64,000 nt of DNA from Microglena sp. YARC (GCA_022414725.1 CM039465.1:38712754-38776753), one strand, 5' to 3'; positions 20,687 through 31,021 are shown, numbered from the stretch's first letter. Made by a program: numbers and translations. Notes: generated from the letters alone by a model not told the origin.

Positions 20687-20716
20687 TATCAGCAGTCATT
20701 CTCTTCCAGATGACCT
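20687..20716. mobile_element. Fragment of inverted-repeat element arm
   Basis: TATCAGCAG..CCAGATGACCT continues after the copia insertion at 27757 as CAGTTGACACCTGATATCAG. Together they match the right arm of the element at 27772-28094. Confidence 0.6.
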
Positions 20717-21099
20717 TATCAGCTAGAAAGCACTTCGAAGAGTGGAGAGAGATGTATGCAGCGGAGACAGACGCGCCAATCTATACACGGAGACAAGAAT
20801 AGCGTTACAAGGACAGGCGGACGCCAAAGAACACCAGCGGTGGGAGAGGCGGATGCCTGTAACCTGACTAGACCCTAAGTCAGGAAACTTAAGCCAGGCA
20901 CCGGCTATACAGAGTGTGTCAGTGAGAGACCGATGACGCAGTCAACAGGAAGCTGTCACCGTGTCATGAAGGATGACACAGTCTACGGGAAGCTGACACA
21001 GTACAGACAGAAACACTGTCTGGGCCGATAGTTCTAAGGAAGTATATAAGTAGTCACCAAGTCATAAAACGCGTGAGAGCACCGCAATTCATGCTGACA
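20717..21099 (-). repeat. copia-1 3' LTR
   Basis: 383 bp, TGTCAGC..GCTGATA in element orientation. Confidence 0.95.
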
Positions 21100-21422
21100 C
21101 TCCACCTATGACACAGGTGACATACAATACTACCTCTCCACCTATGGCACTGGGGACATAGAACTATATGTAACATATATAAAAAAAAAAAAATCAAAGA
21201 ACTCCGAAAAAATCGAGAGAACTTCAAATGGAACCCAAAGGGTTATAGGAAGGAATGAAACAAGGCAAAAAATTCTAAAACAATTTGCCAAGCTAGAAAG
21301 AGAGGAAAAACTAATATCAAAAATGTGTAACAACGGTATAGAAAACCCGATCCGGGAATAGGAACCTAATGCCAAACTTTGATAACGAAAAGAAACTAAT
21401 ATGACCAAATGCAAGGATGACC

Positions 21423-23034
21423 CTAAGAAGAAGCGGTCATACCTAACATGCGGACAAACCTCCAGAGCACAGCAGGATCAAGGGGCTTGGTGAAGGGGTC
21501 AGCACAGTTATCCACGGTGTTAACATAGGCAACATCCAGTGAACCATCCTCCACCAGCTCCTTGATGTAGTGATGAATAACATCAATGTGCTTGCTGCGA
21601 GGCAGGAGCTGCCAGTCTTTGGCCCAACTTAGAGACCCTAAGTTGTCACCCTGAATGGTAACCAAAGCACAAGGCAGACCCAGATCCACCCTCAATTTCT
21701 TCAACCATTGTACCTCCCTGGCAGCCTGGGACAGGGCCTGATACTCAGCCTCACTAGAGCTAATGGCAACAGTAGGCTGCCTCTTGCTCATCCAGTTCAC
21801 TATGCACCCCCCAGCTAGCACAGCAAAGCCAGTCTGAGACCGCCTGTCAGACCCATCATCAGCAAAGGATGAGTCACTAAAGACAGTAAAAGAGAACTCA
21901 GGGTTGTGGGTGTAAGTGAGACCCAGGTGGGAATGTGTTCTCAAATACAAGAGCAACCGCTTGGCAGCCCCCCAGAGAGGGACGGTAGGGTGAGCAGAAA
22001 ACCTGGACAGGTAGCTCACAGCAAAAGAAAATATCAGGCCTGGTGCAAGTAGCCAGGTATAGCAAAGCACCCACAAGAGAGAGGTACTGGCTATTAGACG
22101 GCAGGGGTTCTCCAGGGGCGTCAGAAACGGTGGACTTGGCCATGGGGGCAGCAAACCTGGGTGGGGCAGCATCAGTAAGACCAAACTGCTCCACCAGATC
22201 AACAATGTAGGTGTGCTCAGAGATGTTGATCTGAACACACCTGCCTTCAGAATCAAGTGTAACATGCATGTCCAAAGAGAGGAACTGAACCGGAACACCC
22301 ATCTCTTTGACCTCCCAGCCAGCCTTTTCCATAGCCTGGATAAGCAACACATACCTATCCAGCTCACTAAAAGCACAGATAAAATCATCAACATAGGTCA
22401 GAACATAGCTCCACCCACCATCAGAATCCTTCCTAAAATACAGAGCAGGTTCAGCCTTGCACATAGTGAAGCCGTGTGCAACCAGAACCCGCTTGACATC
22501 CCTACCCCAAGCCCTGGGTGCCTGCTTCAATCCATAAAGAGACTTGAGCAGCTTGCACACAAGGGGACCACCGTTGGGACCAAGATGCTGAAAGCCCTCA
22601 GGCTGGCGGCAGTACAGGTCCAGACCAGGTTCCAGCTTAGCGTTCAGAAATGCAGTTTTGATGTCCAGCTGCCGAACAAACATCTTTATATGAGTGATGG
22701 CAGCCAGGAGCACCCGAAGACCTGCTTTAGAGGAGACAGGGGCATATACGTCATGAAAATCCAGCCCAGGACGTTGCAGAAAGCCACGTACCACAAAACG
22801 TGCCTTGAAGCGTATAGAACCATCAACCCCAATCTTCTTCACAAATAACCACCTGCCTGACAGGATCTTTTGCTTACGAGGCTGTGGAGTGAGTACCCAA
22901 GTACCATGGGCATGTAGGGAAGCCATCTCATCCTTCATAGCAAGAAGCCATTGATCCCTGTCAGGGTTGGTAGGGAGCATGGCAGCTTTATAGGTTAGTT
23001 CAGTGGAGGGGGCAACAGATGCTCCCACGTACAA
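21423..23034 (-). CDS. pol: copia-1 reverse transcriptase and RNase H, one frameshift
   Basis: 23034-21898 encodes the reverse transcriptase (DQWLLAMKDEMASL, FKARFVVRGF, QLDIKTAFLNA, LYGLKQAPRAW, catalytic YVDDF near residue 213). At about 22040 one extra T in a T run shifts the frame inside the RPDI..AVSYLSRF motif. RNase H then runs to 21423 (SDSSFADD, ISSSEAEYQAL, SKHIDVIHHYIKE). RNase H at the end of pol is the normal copia arrangement. Confidence 0.92.
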
Positions 23035-23146
23035 GCAGTTTACTTGTACATGAGCAGCGGGGATATCAGCAGTATCAGCAGTAACCGGTAGTAGAGCCCC
23101 AGTGCAGAACTACTGCCTGGTTGAACAGGGCCGGCCTTATTTGCCT

Positions 23147-23917
23147 CTAATTCAACGAAGCCTGGGTCGACCGGAACACCCAGCCATACGCAGTATCGGA
23201 GCCTGACCAATGATCAAGATCATCACTTGCACTATCTGCAAAGGCTACATCATCACCCGGGCTCCCGATTAATCTATCAGGAACGGCAGGAGGCGAAGCG
23301 CTCACCAACCCCTTCGAGCCATCCAAGATGATTGGAGCAGGGTGACTATTAGACAATGGACCTATAAGAGGCTCCACTATGATCTGAGATTGTCGTAATC
23401 CTAGAGCTTCACCGACGGAATTTGACGCAGAGGAGGGCCTGGCGACCCCCTGAGATTCGGCTAAGATTTTATCCGTAGGAACTGCAGAACCTCGCCCGCC
23501 CAATGCATTCTCACGCAATACAGTACCAGCAGCCCCTGACCTGGGACGCAGAATCATCCTATGGCCAGGACAGTGGTCAACAATTGGGGAAAGCAAAGGA
23601 TCTAAGGAATGGCCCGCAGCCTCAGGCATGTGTCCGTTGATAGCGGCAGGGATGCTAGAAACATACGGCGACCCGTCATAGGGAGGAAGCCCAGGAATAC
23701 AGTTATAGCTAAACTGTTCATAGAAGAGTACATCACGACTCTCTACTACCTGGCGCAACTTAGGAACCCAAATAAAATAACCCTTACTCACCAGAGAATA
23801 CCCAACCAGTCTACCAGATAACGCCCTTTCGTCCAGCTTGTTACGTTTCTTCCCATTGACTAACGTGACACAGCAGGGGCATCCAAACACACGTAACAAC
23901 GACACATCAGGCATCAC
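23147..23917 (-). CDS. copia-1 integrase C-terminus and linker
   Basis: Continues with VFGCPCCVTL, GRLVGYS..KGYFIW and VESRDVLFYE, the copia integrase C-terminal signature. A long hydrophilic linker follows. Near 23170 and 23098 the frame slips at G runs that are one base longer in the copia-2 copy. Confidence 0.85.
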   Translation of the reverse strand: MMPDVSLLRVFGCPCCVTLVNGKKRNKLDERALSGRLVGYSLVSKGYFIWVPKLRQVVESRDVLFYEQFSYNCIPGLPPYDGSPYVSSIPAAINGHMPEAAGHSLDPLLSPIVDHCPGHRMILRPRSGAAGTVLRENALGGRGSAVPTDKILAESQGVARPSSASNSVGEALGLRQSQIIVEPLIGPLSNSHPAPIILDGSKGLVSASPPAVPDRLIGSPGDDVAFADSASDDLDHWSGSDTAYGWVFRSTQASLN

Positions 23918-25080
23918 CCATAAAACAACTCATAAGGTGTCTTGCGTCCCTGATTGGGCAGTCGGTTACGAAGGTAACAAGCAGCTAGGAAGGCATAAGG
24001 CCAGAAAGACTTAGCTAGCTTTGATTCCAGGTGGATACTCCTAGCTATAGACTGCAAGACCCCATTATACCTTTCCACAGTTGCGTTCTGCTGGGCAGTG
24101 TACACCAACGATAACTCATGTACTGCCCCAACCGATATCAGCCAATCCTCGAACCATTTAACTATAAACTCCTTGGCCCTGTCAGATATCAGACACTTAA
24201 AGGCAAACCCCTGCAGCTGATTTGACCATCTGAGGATGATAGTTTGGACTGCTAAGGGAGCTTCATCCCTGGTCCTCAAGCACAATACTTCAGCAAAGCC
24301 AGAGAATTGGTCTATGAGGCACAGGATGTAAAACTCCCCACGCAGACCCCTAATATGAACTGGTCCCATTATATCCAAGTGAAGTCGTTGGAGAGGTGCA
24401 CGGATCTCAGTTTTGCTTTCTTTAGGAAAAGGGAGACGTTTGCCCTTAGCCTTGTGACAAGCATCACATGGGATCTTACCCAACTTTTGCACTTGACCCA
24501 GACTGAGGGGTAAGTTCTTAACCATACCACTCTTGACAAGTTTGTGTAAGGCACTATAGCCGGGATGACCCAACCGCCTATGCCACAACCATGCAGGAGT
24601 GGTAGGGAGAACAACTCCACCGTCCTCATCAACATCAAGTGCAAACGCTGGATAATTGTCAGCAACTCTTAAACAACGACTGGAGGTGTGACAAGGCCTA
24701 CATGCAAACTTGTACACACCATCACTGGAGGCAGGGAAGGACCAGAGAACAGAAGAGACCTGAGTGGCAGTGCAACTAAGACTATCAAAAGAAACCTGGC
24801 AGTGGAGAGAATGAGCCACAGCATTTACTGACAGGAGATTCACCGGACAGTGAGGGATATAAAGAACATTGGTTAGAGTGATTGATGTTGGTAACCAATC
24901 ACTACATAACACAATGGATCCCTTACCCTCTGACCGTTGAATCACCCCGTCACCAAATCGAACCGTAGGCCCAACAGCAGAAGATTCAAACACAGTGAAC
25001 AAAGACTTATCACCCGTGATTGACATTCCAGCTCCAGAGTCCACATGCCAGACACCCTCAGAAAGACTAGGGCTACACAC
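23914..25080 (-). CDS. pol: copia-1 protease and integrase
   Basis: 388 codons in the same frame as gag. Aspartic protease motif HVDSGAG near residue 15, pre-integrase zinc finger H(R)RLGH..H..CDACHKAKG, and integrase catalytic residues in LHLDIMGP, LISDRAKEF and ATVERYNG. Ends at YELFYG where one G appears to be missing; the frame continues at 23917. Confidence 0.92.
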   Translation of the reverse strand: MCSPSLSEGVWHVDSGAGMSITGDKSLFTVFESSAVGPTVRFGDGVIQRSEGKGSIVLCSDWLPTSITLTNVLYIPHCPVNLLSVNAVAHSLHCQVSFDSLSCTATQVSSVLWSFPASSDGVYKFACRPCHTSSRCLRVADNYPAFALDVDEDGGVVLPTTPAWLWHRRLGHPGYSALHKLVKSGMVKNLPLSLGQVQKLGKIPCDACHKAKGKRLPFPKESKTEIRAPLQRLHLDIMGPVHIRGLRGEFYILCLIDQFSGFAEVLCLRTRDEAPLAVQTIILRWSNQLQGFAFKCLISDRAKEFIVKWFEDWLISVGAVHELSLVYTAQQNATVERYNGVLQSIARSIHLESKLAKSFWPYAFLAACYLRNRLPNQGRKTPYELFYG

Positions 25081-25125
25081 GTTAGAGAACTTCGTAGTGC
25101 AAGAGAATAGGACAGAGCGTACCTC

Positions 25126-27045
25126 CTAGTTCTTGGACATGGCGTACCCATCAATCTGAGCCTGCAAGGAGGACAACTGCTTGCGAGTCAGCGAACCTGG
25201 AAGGGCCAAGGCAACGGGCACGGGTTCAATGCCCGGTGCACCAGCCTTGGCCTTTCGCAGGTGCGGATGTTTCGTCCAGCAACGGTCCTCCGAGTGGCTC
25301 GTTTTGGAAAGACAGGGGCCCCAAGTGCAATCCAAGCGCCTCTTGGTAGTCCCGGAACCCTGAGGACCAGGTCCCCTGCCACGCTGAAAAGCAGCATTGG
25401 CAGGGACTTGGGGAGGATCGCGGGACCAACCAGGATGCCTCGGATCAGACTTAGGGAGAGACACGTTCAAGAAATCTAATGATCTATATGCTGCCAGACA
25501 GGTCCAGTAATCAACAGGCTGGTTCTGATGCAGTGCGAGACCAAACTGTAGCCGCAGAGAGTCGAAGCGGGGGTGCATGATGCCATTAATAATAGTATGC
25601 ATGGCATGGCGCTGAGGCTGTGGGTATCCCGCACTGCGGAGGTCAGTGCACAAGCCCCGGACCCTGCGAAAGAACACATCCACAGGTTCAGAGTTGTCCA
25701 TGGTTGCACGCCGAAGCTCAACAAGCATGAGAGGGACACGAGCAGCAAGAGCATCAGAACGCTGTCTTCGGATATGCAAGAAGATATCCCGAGGAGTGGC
25801 AAAATCCTGATACACATTGACCATCGCATCCGTCATGTTCGCAAGCATCATAGTGAGACACATGAACTCCTGACGTTCCAGGGGCAGGGCACTAAAACCC
25901 AACAGTGCAGGATCTACACGAGACTCACCATGAGAGGCCGAGGGTCCAGCAGCAAGAGGATCAGGCACAGGAGCATACGAGGCACGAACCGACATAAAAT
26001 ACTCGGCAGCAATGCCAGCATCATATGCGCGCTGATCATCTAAGTTCCTAATGAGATCTAAGGAACGCGCAACACTCGCAACGAGCTCGAAATCAGGCCT
26101 AACAGGAACAAAACTGAGAGGGACCTTCACATACTGATACCCTCGGAGATCATTGTTCCTACGCCCAATCCCACCAAAGGTAACACCTCCAGGGGAAGGG
26201 TAGTTAATCCCTGCCTTCACAGATCCTAGAAAAGCACGACACTCATGACCCAGCTCAGAGTAAGCCATCACACGCTTAGGGCGACCCTTTCTATCTAGAT
26301 TAGCCCGAGTGGCTGCCTCATCCAGCCTACCGTACAAAGTGCGATCAAGAGAATCTCCAGCATACTGGGCTTGGCGAATAAGCCGGCAGTCCCGCACAGC
26401 CAGCCGCACAGGTGGTGTGCCATCAAGCAGATGTTCCCAGGATATGCCGGACAGCGTAGGATTCATAGACGGCGGAGGGCCAGGCGCAGGTGGCAGATCC
26501 ACCGGTGGAGGTGGAGGGGGCTCCTGCGAGGTGCCAGCAGCAGATCTGTGGACACTCGTGGCAGCAGCCTCGCGAGCCCGAGTATGGTAAGCACCAAGAG
26601 CCCGCTCTGCAGGGTTGCGAGCCTGCTCTGCAAGGTTGAGTAGAGGACCCAAAGGACCAAGAGACGAACTCCGCAGCAAAGACGGCTTGACCACCTCAGG
26701 TAGGTCCGGTGGAAGCGGCGCAAGCAGAGCGGCAGACGGAGGCTTGAAGACCGCAGGAGAAGGTGCCAATTGAGGCTCATACACCGGAGAGACAGTGGAG
26801 GTGTGGAAAACCCTAGTAGCAGAAGAGGGAGTGACTCCACCGAAGTCGCCACTTCTGGCACTCTGTAGATCTTCCATACAATCATTAGAGTAATCTTCCT
26901 CTGAGTCGTCAGACTTGCCGTAAGCATAGCCATCTTCATGGCTATGGAGAGCAAGGTCTACAGTGTCGTAGGTAAAGCGGGCATCAGCGGGTGGAGGCGA
27001 CCTTGCATACTGGATAATCTGTGTGGAAACACAGCATAGGCGCAT
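25126..27045 (-). CDS. gag: copia-1 Gag
   Basis: 639 codons. A long low-complexity, proline-rich N-terminal third, a middle UBN2-like region (FMCLTMMLANMTDAMVN, and LMLVELRRATMDN), and a C-terminal zinc knuckle-like CTWGPC..SHSEDRCW..H. An extra upstream frame (27338-27045) may be the true N-terminus with a frameshift, since the related copia-2 shows the same PSAI(M/V)EATPP segment. The frame ends in a single TAG and pol continues in the same frame. Confidence 0.85.
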   Translation of the reverse strand: MRLCCVSTQIIQYARSPPPADARFTYDTVDLALHSHEDGYAYGKSDDSEEDYSNDCMEDLQSARSGDFGGVTPSSATRVFHTSTVSPVYEPQLAPSPAVFKPPSAALLAPLPPDLPEVVKPSLLRSSSLGPLGPLLNLAEQARNPAERALGAYHTRAREAAATSVHRSAAGTSQEPPPPPPVDLPPAPGPPPSMNPTLSGISWEHLLDGTPPVRLAVRDCRLIRQAQYAGDSLDRTLYGRLDEAATRANLDRKGRPKRVMAYSELGHECRAFLGSVKAGINYPSPGGVTFGGIGRRNNDLRGYQYVKVPLSFVPVRPDFELVASVARSLDLIRNLDDQRAYDAGIAAEYFMSVRASYAPVPDPLAAGPSASHGESRVDPALLGFSALPLERQEFMCLTMMLANMTDAMVNVYQDFATPRDIFLHIRRQRSDALAARVPLMLVELRRATMDNSEPVDVFFRRVRGLCTDLRSAGYPQPQRHAMHTIINGIMHPRFDSLRLQFGLALHQNQPVDYWTCLAAYRSLDFLNVSLPKSDPRHPGWSRDPPQVPANAAFQRGRGPGPQGSGTTKRRLDCTWGPCLSKTSHSEDRCWTKHPHLRKAKAGAPGIEPVPVALALPGSLTRKQLSSLQAQIDGYAMSKN

Positions 27046-27373
27046 CAGAATATCCTCAACCTCAGGTCGGAGACGTTGGACAAAAGGAGAAGGAGACGGA
27101 GAAATGGAGGTATTGGAGGGGGGGTGGCTTCCATGATGGCGGAAGGAGACTTATCTCCGGCAGCAGAGGCCGCTGGCGCGCAATCATCTAGCCAATCAGT
27201 GGGAACACGAATCTTTAGAGGAAGAATTCGGTCGCATCCATTACTGATAATGACGCTCTCCATACCGCGCGACCAGGAAATACCATTCTGTGGGGTAAGT
27301 TTCTCGAAGCCGGCAGGAGGCCCACGCGGAAGTTGCATTGTAAAGCGGTGGTAGAAGTAATAAGCCCGTAACC

Positions 27374-27756
27374 TATCAGCTAGAAAGCACTTCGAAGAGT
27401 GGAGAGAGATGTATGCAGCGGAGACAGACGCGCCAATCTATACACGGAGACAAGAATAGCGTTACAAGGACAGGCGGACGCCAAAGAACACCAGCGGTGG
27501 GAGAGGCGGATGCCTGTAACCTGACTAGACCCTAAGTCAGGAAACTTAAGCCAGGCACCGGCTATACAGAGTGTGTCAGTGAGAGACCGATGACGCAGTC
27601 AACAGGAAGCTGTCACCGTGTCATGAAGGATGACACAGTCTACGGGAAGCTGACACAGTACAGACAGAAACACTGTCTGGGCCGATAGTTCTAAGGAAGT
27701 ACATAAGTAGTCACCAAGTCATAAAACGCGTGAGAGCACCGCAATTCATGCTGACA
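27374..27756 (-). repeat. copia-1 5' LTR
   Basis: 383 bp, same ends as the 3' LTR, one mismatch. Confidence 0.95.
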
Positions 27757-27771
27757 GACCTCAGTTGACAC

Positions 27772-28094
27772 CTGATATCAGATGTCAACTTAGGTCATCT
27801 GGTAGAGCATAACTGCTGATAATAACGTACTTTCCGAGTGGGGTTTAATTATAATCAGCGGAAGTGTGTCTGCCAGTGGTCCTTTACTTGCCTGATACAT
27901 TACGGTAATCAGTACTAAGTTCTCGATTGGCCTCTGAGTAGGCAGACGTTGACCTCTGGGTGACCACCATGTCTCGAACCTAGCCCTGAGTGGCAGGAGT
28001 AAATCGGACCTCTGGGGAAAATCCCCACTCGGAAAGTACGTTATTATCAGCATTTGTGCTCTACCAGATGACCTCAGTTGACATCTGATATCAG
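27772..28094. mobile_element. Inverted-repeat element with ~72-bp arms
   Basis: Arms 27772-27844 and 28023-28094 are near reverse complements (CTGATATCAGATGTCAACT, GGTCATCTGGTAGAGCA, ACGTACTTTCCGAGTGGGG). No ORF inside. It sits within LINE-C, and a further copy of its right arm holds copia-1. Confidence 0.8.
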
Positions 28095-28289
28095 GGATGG
28101 AAAGGAGGATCCAATGCCCCCATGTAGGCGAACTTGGAAAACAACATGATTATACATGGACTTAAGAATACTAAGATAGGGGTCTTTGACTCCTAGCCTT
28201 GCTAAGCAATCCCATAGCAAGTCTCTGTTGACCCAATCATAAGCCTTGTCCTCCAATGTGAGGCATGGGGAGAGGAGGCTCGGCAACAA
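28095..28289 (-). pseudogene. LINE-C reverse transcriptase, upstream portion
   Basis: Encodes KAYDWVNRDLLWDCLARLGV, ILKSMYNHV, VRLHGGIGSSFPS, the palm segment that normally precedes GV.QGDPLSP. That motif is at ~20660 on the other side of the insertions. Truncated upstream. Confidence 0.8.
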
Positions 28290-28346
28290 ATAGGATGGCC
28301 ATCAACCATGCCAATAGGATAATAGATCACTTGTAAAAGGGCCTAA

Positions 28347-28413
28347 TTGGTGATTGGCACACGGGCTGGAACCTCAACCTCTCGCCTCGTAAAAAGGCGT
28401 ACTATTTATTTGA
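28347..28413 (+). mobile_element. Hairpin element family H with 15-bp target duplication
   Basis: 67 bp between perfect copies of TGTAAAAGGGCCTAA (28332-28346 and 28414-28428). Contains GATTGGCACACGGGCTGG, CCTCAACCTC, the hairpin CGCCT..AGGCG and TACTATTTATTTG. It is the only copy outside the host gene and the one that defines the ends. Confidence 0.85.
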
Positions 28414-28428
28414 TGTAAAAGGGCCTAA

Positions 28429-29460
28429 ATGCAACCCATACCCAAGGAGATGGATCCTTCACATGGGATATACAAAATGGAACATACAAAGGGTTTAACC
28501 TGATACACCCTCCTGCTGTAGAAGTGTAGAATGTAGACAGCGTCCAGCCTCGAGGCTGGAGCATTTTCTTTCTTCAATACCGGTAAATGCTATAACTTGA
28601 ACTTGGTTACAGGGCTCCAGCCAGCAATTTGGTGGCTCGCCGTATTTGGGAGTAAAAATCAAAAATGCCAGGGAAATGTAAAAATCGACAAATGTTGTTT
28701 TCTCCTTCTTTTTATATGTTACTCCTTTTTTATGTAACTGGATGTACCCAAGTTCAAGATCTGGAGCAATGCACTGCTGGAGGGTCTACTATGGACTGTG
28801 CAGTCCAACAACCCATAACCTGCGTCCTGCGACGCAACCAAGCCACTGAAGCTGCGTCTGAGACGCAACGGACCCTTCCCAATTGGCGTCTAAGGACGCA
28901 ACGGACCCTTCGACGTTGCGTCTGCGACGCAGGACGTAGCGTCCTGAACAACCCTGGTTCAAATAATCAGATACTTTCTACTCCGACTCGACTAGGCTTC
29001 CGATGTATTGCGTGCGACCGCGAGGGTTCGCGCATGCCATGGGTTCGTGTAGGTTCGTGTGGCTAGGGAGCCGCCTAGTGCGAAGTCCAGGGCTTATATT
29101 CAAATTCAAATTTAGAAAACTCGAGATCCGATTTTTGACTCGGATTTCTCGCCCGCGCCCGCGCCCGGGCGGGCGGGAGTACCCCCCTGTCAAGTTAAAA
29201 GTCTATGAGATTACACTCCATTACACTTAGGGTACTGGCGCCACGCTGTTGCCAGTGAATAAACACGCTGTCGCCTGCGAACGACTAAGCTGGCGCTTGC
29301 GAATCTATCTTCTAATCTGAGTCGCGTACTGCTTTCATCTAATCTTTCCGCTTGGGCATGGTGAGTTGCTCTCGCTTTCCTTTTAGGAGATTTCGCAGCA
29401 ACAGCTCCTCGATTAAATGCGCGATGTCGTGTCCGATTAGCAGTGCATTGCATGGAGTGT
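28429..29460. other. Anonymous region with GCGTC palindromes
   Basis: A few open frames, the longest 133 codons (28665-29066), without recognisable motifs. 28825-28945 repeats CTGCGACGCA / GCGTCTGCGACGC in both orientations. I support no gene here. Confidence 0.4.
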
Positions 29461-29508
29461 TAGCTATTCAATCGGGGCTTCCCAAGAGCGACATGTGAAC
29501 CAAGACAT

Positions 29509-30009
29509 TTGCCCACGCCTTATCTGAAAGTGGAGCTTGGATCCTTTGAGTGCAAGACGCTGGGCGCTGGTCATAAGGCTTCTGTTGACCAAGCATTCTT
29601 GAAGATACGTTTGCTTGATGACAGTGCTGGGCAGTTGCAGTTCAGGACAGGGCTGGAGGTTCGGCTGGCGAAGCACTTCAAAGCCATTCTCGACGCGATG
29701 CCCGGTATGCCCGAGCACTTCATTCCTGCCTTCCCCACCAAAGATACGAAGGCGCATACTACATTTCGTGGGTCAGCGTGGCTTACCATCCCGAGTACGA
29801 AGTGCCTTGTCGCCCGCCCCAGTGAATCGAATGCCTCCTCATTGCAGAAGTGTCCCCAACTTATGTTTTTTTTTACCAAAATGCAGGGCACAGGACATTG
29901 CGAGGAAGATCAAGTCCAAGACACAGTTCTTTCTGTGCGTGTACCACTTTGTCAGGGCATTGCAACGGCTTCCTGTGTACTGTGCAGGGTTTTAAAAACC
30001 CGACTTTAA
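29509..30009 (+). CDS. Possible exon(s) of an unknown protein
   Basis: 166-codon frame whose first ~113 codons look coding (YLKVELGSFECKTLGAGHKA, RLAKHFKAILDAMPGMPEHF), then a likely acceptor and loss of similarity to a coding pattern. I do not recognise the family; a transposon gene is as likely as a host gene. Confidence 0.3.
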   Translation: MPTPYLKVELGSFECKTLGAGHKASVDQAFLKIRLLDDSAGQLQFRTGLEVRLAKHFKAILDAMPGMPEHFIPAFPTKDTKAHTTFRGSAWLTIPSTKCLVARPSESNASSLQKCPQLMFFFTKMQGTGHCEEDQVQDTVLSVRVPLCQGIATASCVLCRVLKTRL

Positions 30010-30148
30010 AAGGTGAGCAAAAAATCTACAAATTATATGTTTCTGTTTCTATCAGGTTTTTTATTGGTTTCGTGTTTTCCGTCGGCGTTGGTGTCGGCGT
30101 GACAAGGATGCAAGATAGGGTAATGTCAGTATACATTTTAATTGTTCT

Positions 30149-30274
30149 TCCAGGAGGTAGCATCCTTCACGAAAAGTTGAGCAAAGTCGATCAATTTATT
30201 CCAAATTTAGGATGTATATGACATAATTATTTGCAATTTACTGAACATGTTTTCAGATTTTTCTGGGCACTTTA

Positions 30275-30333
<59 letters not shown>

Positions 30334-30480
30334 AGCCCTCATACGTTTTTTTGCCAACTTTTTACTCAGACCTCCAAATACAATTATAAGACCACCCATG
30401 AGTAGGCCATGGTAAGGGCAGTCAATTGGAACCACTTTGGACCTCGTGCAATAAGTATATACCCTCTCCACCACCACCAC
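30149..30480 (-). repeat. G-tract repeat, inverted partner of 51029-51315
   Basis: Shares with 51029-51315 (opposite strand) the segments around GGTAGCATCCT, TTTATTTAGGGGG, AGTTGCCAAC/TTTTTACTCAG and CCACCCATGAGTAG. Includes a 54-base pure G run at 30279-30332. Confidence 0.75.
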
Positions 30481-31021
30481 CACCACCACCACCACCACCA
30501 CACACACACACACAAACCGACAGCAACCGAATCAAATCGAAACGCCGCTGTTCTTCTGTTCCTTTCCTTTTCCACGCCTCTTGGCATTCCCTTTCTGTCT
30601 CTCTTTCTCTTTCTTTCTTTCTTCTTTCTCTATGCAAGATGATGCTGATACTCGTCCGTCCAATGTACCAGCCCGCAAACATGGGCGCCCATCGAGTTTA
30701 TGGGGAAGATTGCCAAACAGTTGAAGCCAGGCAGATAAACCTTAATAAGGGGCAGTGACTAGACCAGAATAATGATTACAAAAACAGACCATGTGCACTG
30801 TTTTGTTTTTAATTGCGTTTTAGAGTGCCTGTGCTCGGTCTGATTTTTACATATTTTTCTGGCCGCCTCCAGCGACGGCAAAGGGTGGCTTAAGTACTTG
30901 GACAACCGGGGGTGGGGTGGGGTGGGGTGGGGTGGGGTGGGGGGTGGGGGGGGGGGGGCAGAACTGTTTTTTTCATATCGTGCGATCGCTGCACTACAAA
31001 TCTGATATATATATATATATG

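Larger units (their letters stand above)
20717..27756 (-). mobile_element. Ty1/copia LTR retrotransposon (copia-1), full length
   Basis: 7,040 bp with two 383-bp LTRs (20717-21099 and 27374-27756) that differ at one visible position (21045 T, 27702 C). A perfect 5-bp target duplication GACCT is at 20712-20716 and 27757-27761. The order on the minus strand is gag, protease, integrase, reverse transcriptase, RNase H, i.e. copia order. Next to the 5' LTR the sequence GGTTACGGGC could be a primer-binding site of the half-tRNA type; a short purine tract AGGTGGAG precedes the 3' LTR. LTR identity indicates a recent insertion. Confidence 0.97.

Noticed and set aside
22213..22848. 211-codon plus-strand ORF
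   Set aside because: Antisense shadow of the copia-1 reverse transcriptase.
26463..26954. Minus- and plus-strand ORFs inside copia-1 gag
   Set aside because: They are shadow frames of the GC-rich Gag coding sequence.
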